10,753 bases of DNA from CAYMLQ01 sp964390795. GTDB taxonomy: Bacteria; Verrucomicrobiota; Kiritimatiellia; RFP12; UBA1067. Within the stretch, counting starts at the first letter, position 1, and the number at the start of each line of letters is the position of its first letter. Below are positions 4,804-10,483 of this stretch, piece after piece. The notes beneath the pieces are model-generated. The model saw nothing but the letters and a program-made list of their open reading frames with translations, was not told where the DNA came from and ran no database searches. The stretch is taken from positions 1 through 10,753 of the forward strand of contig CAYMLQ010000196.1 in the NCBI GenBank assembly GCA_964390795.1, written 5' to 3'. The translations under genes were made by a program, and so were the position numbers.

Positions 4804-7476
4804 ATGACAAGAAGTACTTATCTAACCAGCCTGATATCCGTGTTCTTCGCGACACATGCCGTAACCGCCGCACCGCTGCCGGATAACGTTCGCGAAGCGG
4901 TGCAGCAAATCCGGACGAGCGACGGCGTGCAGCCGCGCCAGCCGTTCTACCTGCTGGAGCAGTTTGTTCCGAAAGCGGCTGGAGACGCGGAGCAGCGGCA
5001 GAAACTAGCGGCCCTTTTGGCCGAGGCCGCAACTGCGCCGGACACGACGCCAGCCGCGCGAACCATCCTCTGCCAGCACCTCGCCAAGGTGGCGGGCGAT
5101 GCGGAGACGCCGCTCATGCGAAAACTACTTGCGAATCCCGCGACGGCGGCCGACGCGCGGATCGCGCTGGGCGAAGGCGTGGTTGCGCCTGTTAAGCCGC
5201 AGCCGCTCGCGGCCTGCCTGGCGCAGGCGTCTGACGCGAAACCGGCGACGCGTGTCGCGGGACTGTCCGCACTCGCTTACGGTTACCCGCAAGCGGCTCT
5301 GCCCGTCTGCGTGAAGGCGATGCATGATCCTGATCCAGGTGTGAGTGCGACAGCAATTCGTCAGGTTGTCCGGCTGGACGGTGCGACGCTGGCGCGGGAG
5401 CTTCCTGCGCTGGACGCTCCCCGCCAGGCGCTGGCCTTGGATGTTCTGGCGGAGCGCAAGGTCATTGCGTCCCGTGCGTCGGTGACTCGACTGACGACCA
5501 GTGCCGACGAAACGGTGAAGCAGGCGGCGCTCCGGGCTCTCGGTGCGGTGGGCGACGCCGGCAGCGTGGCGACGCTTGCGGAACTGGGTGCGGAGGACGC
5601 GCTGGCTCAATTGAATGCTCCGGGCGTGGACGAAGCGATTTTTAAGGGCATCGAGGCGGGCTCTGCGGCGTCCCGTATTGCGCTGATAAACGCGGCGGTG
5701 GCGCGCGGAACGCCCAATCTGACGCCCGTGCTCCTTCGTGCGGCGGGCGATGCGGAGGAAAAGGTTCAGGTTGTGGCCTTGAAAGTGCTCGGCCGGAGCA
5801 AAGATGCGTCTGCCTATCCCTTGTTGGTGGCCATGCTGGGAGGTGTCCGCAACGACGAGGTGGAGAGTGCCGTGAAGCTGATGGGGCGGGGCATGAAGGA
5901 GCGGTCGGCGCGTCTGGCCCCGTTGCTTGCACGCCTGCCGGGCGCTCCGGTGCCGGTGCAGGTTGCGGTGTTGAGAGTCTTGGCACCGCTGGGCGGCGAG
6001 GACGCGCTCGCGCCGGCGAGCGAGCGTCTGGCGTCACCCGATGCTGCGGTTCGGGACGCCGCGGTTCGGGCGCTGGCGGAGTGGCCCGACCCGGCGGCGG
6101 TGCCGCAACTGCGGAAGGTCGCGGACGATCCGGCTGCTTCAATGACGCACCGGACGTTGGCGACGCGCGCGCTGGAAAGGCTCGCTTCGTTGTGGACGCG
6201 CTACGCGGCGCTGGCGTACCTCGACTGCGGTCCGGCGATGGAAGCGACGGGCAAAGAGGGCGTGGGGCTGCGCGTGGCGAAGGGCAAGCCGTGGGCGTAT
6301 ACGGAGCAGCCGGAGGGCACGGTGGCGTTCGACCCGGGCGAGGTGGTTATTGAGGTGACGGGTTTGAAGGCGGGGCATCCGTATCAGATCGGCTTCTCCT
6401 GGTGGGATTATGACGGGAACGGCCGTTCGCAGTCCGTATGGGCTAACGGACTACAGGTGGTCGCCAAAACAGCGCTGCCGTCGTGGAAGGGCGGGCAGGC
6501 AGCGGCTGTCTCCTTGACAGCGATTGTGCCTGCGGCGGCCATCAAAGAGGGGCGGGTGACGATCGCGTTCCGCCGTGAGGCCGCGAGCAATGCGGTTGTG
6601 GGCGAGGTGTGGCTGAGCGACGCGACGGATACGACGGTGCGTGCCTCTGCTCAGCGTGGCACGGGCGTCTCGCCCGTGCAGCATGGGCGGGACGCCCATG
6701 CCACGGAGACCGCCGCTGTTCAACGTGGCACGGGCGTCGCGCCCGTGATTCATGAACGAGACGCCCATGCCACGGAGACCGCCCCCGTTGTGAAAGCCAA
6801 TGCGGGCGCGCCGAAGAAAGTCCTGATCGTGACGGGGATGGAGATGCACAATTGGCGCGAGACGACTCCGCTTCTGACGGAAGCCCTGGCAGAGGATAAG
6901 CGTCTGGAGGTGAGCGTGAGCGAAGATCCGCGGACACTGGCATCACCCGAACTGGACAAGTACGACGTGATCGTGCTGCACTACCAGAACAACAAGGTCG
7001 AGGTGCCAGCCGGCGCGCTGGCGAACCTGAAGCGCGCGGTCGAAGGCGGAAAAGGGCTGGTCTTGGTACACTTCGCCTGCGGCGCCTTCATCGACTGGCC
7101 GACGAAAACGGTGGCTTCGGATTTCGGCGCGATCGCGGGTCGGGTCTGGAACCCGAAGCTGCGCGGCCACGACCCGCGCGGGCCGTTCCGCGTTCGGATC
7201 GCCGACGCAACACATCCGATCACACACGGGCTTCTCGCTTTCGACACGGAGGACGAACTCTACACGTGCTTGGACGGCGATGCGCCGATACAGGTGCTGG
7301 CCACTGCGACCTCGAAGGTGGATCAGAAAGAGTACCCGATGGCCTTTACGCTGACGCCCGGCAAAGGGCGCACGTTCAACTGTGTGCTCGGGCACGACGC
7401 GAAAGCGCTGAACAGTGCGGTCGGTACGCTCTACCGGCGTGGCACGGCGTGGGCGGCGGGACTGGATGTCGAATAA
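4804..7476 (+). CDS. secreted HEAT-repeat / beta-sandwich / ThuA-domain protein
   Basis: A multidomain protein of 890 residues. Residues 1-22 form a signal peptide ending near AVTA-AP, so it is exported. Residues about 30-460 are alanine/leucine-rich helical pairs typical of HEAT/armadillo-like repeats ('DPDPGVSATAIRQVVRL', 'DEVESAVKLMGRG', 'SPDAAVRDAAVRALAEW'). Residues about 470-612 look like a beta-sandwich ('HPYQIGFSWWDYDGNGRSQSVWANG'), possibly carbohydrate-binding. Residues 617-662 are two 23-residue repeats encoded by palindromic DNA. Residues about 672-890 are a ThuA domain ('KKVLIVTG', 'GKGLVLVHFACGAF', 'HPITHGL', 'YPMAFTL', 'GRTFNCVLGHD'), a class-I glutamine-amidotransferase-like fold linked to trehalose/3-ketosugar use. 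ThuA domains are often tied to Gfo/Idh/MocA oxidoreductases, as here. Catalytic role unproven; the HEAT region is probably a scaffold. A weak GGTGA precedes the ATG. Confidence 0.9.
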   Translation: MTRSTYLTSLISVFFATHAVTAAPLPDNVREAVQQIRTSDGVQPRQPFYLLEQFVPKAAGDAEQRQKLAALLAEAATAPDTTPAARTILCQHLAKVAGDAETPLMRKLLANPATAADARIALGEGVVAPVKPQPLAACLAQASDAKPATRVAGLSALAYGYPQAALPVCVKAMHDPDPGVSATAIRQVVRLDGATLARELPALDAPRQALALDVLAERKVIASRASVTRLTTSADETVKQAALRALGAVGDAGSVATLAELGAEDALAQLNAPGVDEAIFKGIEAGSAASRIALINAAVARGTPNLTPVLLRAAGDAEEKVQVVALKVLGRSKDASAYPLLVAMLGGVRNDEVESAVKLMGRGMKERSARLAPLLARLPGAPVPVQVAVLRVLAPLGGEDALAPASERLASPDAAVRDAAVRALAEWPDPAAVPQLRKVADDPAASMTHRTLATRALERLASLWTRYAALAYLDCGPAMEATGKEGVGLRVAKGKPWAYTEQPEGTVAFDPGEVVIEVTGLKAGHPYQIGFSWWDYDGNGRSQSVWANGLQVVAKTALPSWKGGQAAAVSLTAIVPAAAIKEGRVTIAFRREAASNAVVGEVWLSDATDTTVRASAQRGTGVSPVQHGRDAHATETAAVQRGTGVAPVIHERDAHATETAPVVKANAGAPKKVLIVTGMEMHNWRETTPLLTEALAEDKRLEVSVSEDPRTLASPELDKYDVIVLHYQNNKVEVPAGALANLKRAVEGGKGLVLVHFACGAFIDWPTKTVASDFGAIAGRVWNPKLRGHDPRGPFRVRIADATHPITHGLLAFDTEDELYTCLDGDAPIQVLATATSKVDQKEYPMAFTLTPGKGRTFNCVLGHDAKALNSAVGTLYRRGTAWAAGLDVE
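6655..6705. repeat. composite palindromic element, copy 1 (intact)
   Basis: The outer stem CGTGGCA (6655-6661) / TGCCACG (6699-6705) encloses hairpins CACGGGCG-TCT-CGCCCGTG (6660-6678) and CATGGGCG-GGA-CGCCCATG (6682-6700). The two halves are inverted copies differing at 3 of 24 positions. Two of those changes are a compensatory C-G to T-A swap within the stem, which argues for selection on pairing. Read on the minus strand it would give the similar peptide GMGVPPMLHGRDARAT. Confidence 0.9.
6724..6774. repeat. composite palindromic element, copy 2 (partly degraded)
   Basis: Same layout as copy 1: CGTGGCA (6724-6730) / TGCCACG (6768-6774), first hairpin CACGGGCG-TCG-CGCCCGTG (6729-6747) intact. 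The second hairpin arm reads CATGAACG (6751-6758) against CGCCCATG (6762-6769), which loses two G-C pairs. This decay suggests that the coding sequence is kept but the fold of this copy is no longer maintained. Confidence 0.85.
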
Positions 7477-7488
7477 GAGGAGTAGACC

Positions 7489-8358
7489 ATGAAAATCGGA
7501 TTTCACACGGACGCCTTCAATACGAGTTTCAGAAATTTCGACGCCTGCCTGGAGTGGGCGCAGAAGAATGGCGTTCACAATATCGAGTGCGGGCTGATCG
7601 ACGGCGTGAGCTGGATTCACGGTTTGGGCTATCAGCCGCACGTCGCGCTGTACGAAGATCCGCTCATGCTGAAGAACAAGATGGCCACCTATGGCGTGAG
7701 GTTCTCGCAGGTGGACGCCGCCTTCCCGCTCTCCGGAAAAGACGGGCCTCTGTACGGCGTGCCCTATGTGCTGAAGACGCTGCCGTGGGCCAAGCATGCG
7801 GGCGCTCCTTGTATCGCGACGACCGACGGACTCCACAGGCCAGCGGGGCTTTCGGACGGCGAGGCGTTGGATCTGATGAAGCGGTCGTATGAGCAGATAC
7901 TCGAGGTGGCCGACGCGTATCAGATCTTCATCAACATCGAAGTCCACGGCTACTTCACGACCAAGCCTGACATGCTGGAGAAGATGCTGGCCTTCTGCGA
8001 CTCGCCGTATCTGGGGTTGAATCTGGACACCGGCAACAGCTTCATCGCGGGACAGAACCCCGTCGAGTTCGCGAAGCGGTTTATCGGCAAGATCCGCCAC
8101 GTGCATGTGAAAGACGTGTCGGAATCGCTCGCGGCGCTGGTGCGCGGAAGCGCAACGGGCATCGCGCTTAGTCACTGCGCGATCGGCGACGGCGTGAATG
8201 CCGACAATATCAAGGGATGCCTCGCTCTGCTGCGCGACGATGGCTTTACGGGAACGCTCAGCATGGAGTGCGAGGGCGCGGGCGGCCCGCTGATTGAACG
8301 CTCGCTGGCGTGGCTGAGGGCGACGTTGAAAGAACTGGGCATTCCGGAAGAGAAATAA
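7489..8358 (+). CDS. sugar phosphate isomerase/epimerase-like TIM barrel enzyme
   Basis: A 289-residue single-domain protein of the AP-endonuclease-2/xylose isomerase-like TIM-barrel fold. Candidate divalent-metal ligands, by comparison with the family, are Glu151 (FINIEVHG), Asp180 (LNLDTGN), His206 (HVHVKD) and Glu260 (SMECEG); the Asp-to-His spacing of 26 matches D-tagatose 3-epimerase. The His often found after Asp-Thr-Phe is Asn183 here. No signal peptide is present, so it acts in the cytoplasm. A strong GAGGAG (7477-7482) lies 6 nt before the ATG, immediately after the ThuA-protein stop, so co-transcription is likely. Members isomerise or epimerise ketoses, dehydrate inosose-type cyclitols, or cleave 3-keto-glycosides; the last would suit the neighbouring oxidoreductase and ThuA protein. 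The precise reaction cannot be assigned. Confidence 0.9.
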   Translation: MKIGFHTDAFNTSFRNFDACLEWAQKNGVHNIECGLIDGVSWIHGLGYQPHVALYEDPLMLKNKMATYGVRFSQVDAAFPLSGKDGPLYGVPYVLKTLPWAKHAGAPCIATTDGLHRPAGLSDGEALDLMKRSYEQILEVADAYQIFINIEVHGYFTTKPDMLEKMLAFCDSPYLGLNLDTGNSFIAGQNPVEFAKRFIGKIRHVHVKDVSESLAALVRGSATGIALSHCAIGDGVNADNIKGCLALLRDDGFTGTLSMECEGAGGPLIERSLAWLRATLKELGIPEEK

Positions 8359-8363
8359 CCGTA

Positions 8364-8390
8364 GGGGCGGGGCCTCGTGCCCGCCCTTTT
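8364..8390 (+). terminator. hairpin with T4 between the two TIM-barrel genes
   Basis: GGGCGGG (8365-8371) pairs perfectly with CCCGCCC (8380-8386) around an 8-nt loop and is followed at once by TTTT (8387-8390). It sits 6 nt after the stop of the upstream isomerase gene and just before the ribosome-binding site of the next. The form is that of a weak rho-independent terminator or attenuator that could lower expression of the last two genes. The flanking GTAGGGGCGGGGCC text also looks like a dispersed repeat, so the resemblance may be fortuitous. Confidence 0.5.
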
Positions 8391-8397
8391 GGAGGAA
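8391..8397 (+). promoter_or_regulatory. strong ribosome binding site deciding the 8403 start
   Basis: GGAGGAA lies 5 nt before the ATG at 8403. The same reading frame is open further upstream to a GTG near 8310, but that extension overlaps the previous gene and the hairpin and encodes no family sequence. The Shine-Dalgarno site therefore fixes the start at 8403. Confidence 0.85.
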
Positions 8398-8402
8398 GCA
8401 CC

Positions 8403-9254
8403 ATGAACATTGGCGTGAACATGTTATTGTGGGCCACGTGCGTGACGCGGGAGCACGTCGCGGCGTTAAAGGCGATCAAGGCTGCGGGTGCGGACGGGGT
8501 GGAGATCCCGATCATGGAGGGCAAGGTCGCCGCTTACCGTGAACTCGGCGCCCTGCTCGACGACCTCGGGCTGAAGCGGACGTCCTCCATGGCGTTTGTC
8601 ACGCCGGAGATCAATCCGGTTAGTGACAATCCGGCCTGTCGGCAGGCCGCCTCTGACAACCTGAAATGGCTGATCGAGTGCGCCCATGCGCTGGGCGCGC
8701 CGGTGATCTGCGGGCCGATGTATCAGACGATCGGAGTCTTCAGCGGAAACGGTCCGACCGAGACGGAATGGGAACGCGCTGCCGGGGTGTTGCGCGGCGT
8801 GGCGGAGGACGCGCGGCAGGCGGGGGTGACGCTCGCGATGGAGCCGCTGAACCGCTTCGAGTGCTACATTCTGAATACGCTGGCGGATGGGGCGGCGCTG
8901 ACGGATCGGATCGGGCATCCGAGCGTGGGCATTCTTTTCGACACCTTCCACGCGAACATCGAGGAGAAAGACCCTGTCGGCGCGATCCGCAAGCACGGGC
9001 GGGTCATCCGGCATTTCCACTGCAGCGCCAATGACCGCGGCATTCCGGGGCAGGACCACATCGACTGGGCGGGCACGTTTAAGGCCTTGCACGCGGTCGG
9101 CTACGACGGCTGGCTTGTAATCGAAGCGTTCGGTCGCTCCCTTCCCGGCCTCGCCGCAGCGACGAAGATCTGGCGCGACCTTTTCGATGACGCGCTGGAT
9201 GTCGCACGCCAGGGGATTCCGTTTGTGCGCGAGACGTGGCAGAACACGAAGTGA
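8403..9254 (+). CDS. D-tagatose 3-epimerase/D-psicose 3-epimerase family ketose epimerase
   Basis: A 283-residue TIM-barrel enzyme beginning MNIGVNMLLW, the usual start for the family. The metal ligands are visible at Glu147 (MEPLNRFE), Asp180 (FDTFHANIEE), His206 (HFHCSANDRG) and Glu241 (VIEAF). Their spacing of 33, 26 and 35 residues equals that of Pseudomonas cichorii D-tagatose 3-epimerase (Glu152, Asp185, His211, Glu246). Substrate-contact residues of that enzyme also align at a constant offset of five: Glu153, His183 and Arg212. A C3 epimerisation of a free ketose, or a related 3-keto sugar, is therefore the best guess. No signal peptide is seen, so it is cytoplasmic. It follows the paralogous barrel gene by 44 nt and overlaps the permease gene by GTGA, which suggests translational coupling between uptake and conversion. 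Confidence 0.92.
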   Translation: MNIGVNMLLWATCVTREHVAALKAIKAAGADGVEIPIMEGKVAAYRELGALLDDLGLKRTSSMAFVTPEINPVSDNPACRQAASDNLKWLIECAHALGAPVICGPMYQTIGVFSGNGPTETEWERAAGVLRGVAEDARQAGVTLAMEPLNRFECYILNTLADGAALTDRIGHPSVGILFDTFHANIEEKDPVGAIRKHGRVIRHFHCSANDRGIPGQDHIDWAGTFKALHAVGYDGWLVIEAFGRSLPGLAAATKIWRDLFDDALDVARQGIPFVRETWQNTK

Positions 9255-10483
9255 AGCGATACATCCTCAGACGCATTTTTGAGATGGTTCCGACGACCTT
9301 CGGGGTGCTGGTGCTCACCTTTCTGCTGTTCCACGTTGTGGGCGGATCGCCCGCCGAAGTCGTGCTCGGCAAGAGCGCGACGGCGGAGGCTCTGGCTGCG
9401 TTTGACGCGCGTTACGGCTACGACAAGCCCCTGCTTTTCGGGCGCTGGAGCGAGATCCGCGCGCTGGCACCCACTCCGCTCAGCAAACTCGAGGCGCGCG
9501 CAAATGTCGGGCTTTTCCGCGTCCCCGTCGCCTACGCACTGCCTTCGGGAGCGTACCGGATCAATGCTGGGCGCGTGCTGCTGGGGCTTCGTGACATCGC
9601 GTCCGGGGCTGAGGATGAGGCCGTGATCGACGGACCCGCGCCGCTGACCTTCGCGGTGAGCGATGGGTGGAAGGCGGTGACGGTTGACGTGGGCGGCAAG
9701 CTGCCACAGTCGATCCGGTTGGAAAAAATGAACGCGGGATTCTTCGATTCGCAGTTCGCGCACTATGGCGTCTCGCTGGCGAAGGGCGACTTCGGCGTCT
9801 CCTCGGAATACGGCATGCCGGTGACGCGCGTGCTGGCCGCAGGCGTGAGTCCGTCGCTGTCGCTGACGGTGCCGATTTTGCTGGGCGGGACGCTGATCGG
9901 CGTGATGCTCGGACTGCTGTGCGCCGCCTGGCGCGGCGGGGCGGCGGACAAGGCGGTGCTCGTGCTCTCCACGGTGCTGATGAGCGTGAACTATGTGGTG
10001 TGGGTGCTGGCGGGCCAGTTTGTTTTGGCGTTCAAACTCAGACTCTTCCCGATCTGGGGTTTCGAGTCCGCCGCTTACCTCGTTCTGCCGGTCGTGATCG
10101 GCATTGTGAGCGGGCTGGGTCGCGATATCCGCTTTTTCAGGGCGGCGATTCTCGACGAGGTCTACAAGCCCTACGTACGCACGGCGCAGGCCAAAGGGTT
10201 GAGCGGCTGCCGCATCATGGTGCGGCACGTCCTGCGCAACAGCCTGATCCCTATCGTGACCTATGTCAGCCTGTCTATTCCTTTCCTCTTCACGGGCAGC
10301 CTGCTGCTGGAGAGCTTTTTCGGGATTCCCGGACTGGGTAGCGTGAGCCTGAACGCGATCCACTCCTCTGACATGGCGGTGGTTCGGGCCGTGGTGATTC
10401 TCGGCGCGTTGCTGTATCAGGGGGTGACCCTGCTCACCGATCTGTGTTATGTTTGGCTCGATCCGCGCGTGCGTTTGCAGTGA
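9251..10483 (+). CDS. DppB/OppB-type ABC transporter permease with ~100-residue periplasmic insertion
   Basis: Inner-membrane permease of the peptide/nickel/oligosaccharide (DppB-like, BPD_transp_1) group. The GTG start at 9251 gives MKRYILRRIFEMVPTTFGVLVLTFLLF, the canonical first segment, and overlaps the previous stop (GTGA); an earlier GTG at 9236 is less likely. It is about 410 residues, against about 310-340 for normal members. 'GYDKPLLFGRW' (about 56-66) should run straight into the segment ending 'SLAKGDFGVSS' but is interrupted by about 100 residues rich in beta-like sequence (about 65-163) in the first periplasmic loop. Further membrane helices lie at about 203-227, 235-262, 271-290, 330-355 and 376-400. 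The coupling EAA loop 'YVRTAQAKGLSGCRIMVRHVLRNSLIP' and the C-terminal DPRVRLQ are intact. No ATPase, binding protein or second permease is in the window. The cargo may be a glycoside or oligosaccharide. Confidence 0.93.
   Translation: MKRYILRRIFEMVPTTFGVLVLTFLLFHVVGGSPAEVVLGKSATAEALAAFDARYGYDKPLLFGRWSEIRALAPTPLSKLEARANVGLFRVPVAYALPSGAYRINAGRVLLGLRDIASGAEDEAVIDGPAPLTFAVSDGWKAVTVDVGGKLPQSIRLEKMNAGFFDSQFAHYGVSLAKGDFGVSSEYGMPVTRVLAAGVSPSLSLTVPILLGGTLIGVMLGLLCAAWRGGAADKAVLVLSTVLMSVNYVVWVLAGQFVLAFKLRLFPIWGFESAAYLVLPVVIGIVSGLGRDIRFFRAAILDEVYKPYVRTAQAKGLSGCRIMVRHVLRNSLIPIVTYVSLSIPFLFTGSLLLESFFGIPGLGSVSLNAIHSSDMAVVRAVVILGALLYQGVTLLTDLCYVWLDPRVRLQ

Larger units (their letters stand above)
6652..6789 (+). 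repeat. 69-nt tandem repeat, two in-frame copies
   Basis: Bases 6652-6720 and 6721-6789 are two direct copies of a 69-nt unit, identical at 59 of 69 positions by hand alignment. Because 69 is 23 codons, the frame is kept: each unit reads QRGTGV(S/A)PV...RDAHATETA. It forms a flexible linker between the beta-sandwich and the ThuA domain. Each unit contains one composite palindrome. Confidence 0.92.

Noticed and set aside
6652..6789. CRISPR-like direct repeats
   Set aside because: Only two units, no unique spacers, translated in frame, and internally palindromic in a composite way; no cas genes are present.
6943..8175. 410-codon open frame on the minus strand
   Set aside because: Antisense to the ThuA domain and the first isomerase; composition is typical of a shadow frame with no recognisable motifs.
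8310..8402. Upstream extension of the epimerase gene to a GTG near 8310
   Set aside because: It overlaps the previous gene and the hairpin, while a strong GGAGGAA lies before the ATG at 8403, where the family sequence begins.
9236..9250. Alternative GTG start of the permease five codons upstream
   Set aside because: The family usually starts M-K-R-Y-x-L-R-R, which the GTG at 9251 gives, together with a GTGA overlap; neither start has a clear ribosome-binding site.
9101..10363. 420-codon open frame on the minus strand
   Set aside because: It is antisense to the epimerase 3' end and the permease, rich in Arg/His/Gln with no domain. High GC third positions in the real genes open this frame.
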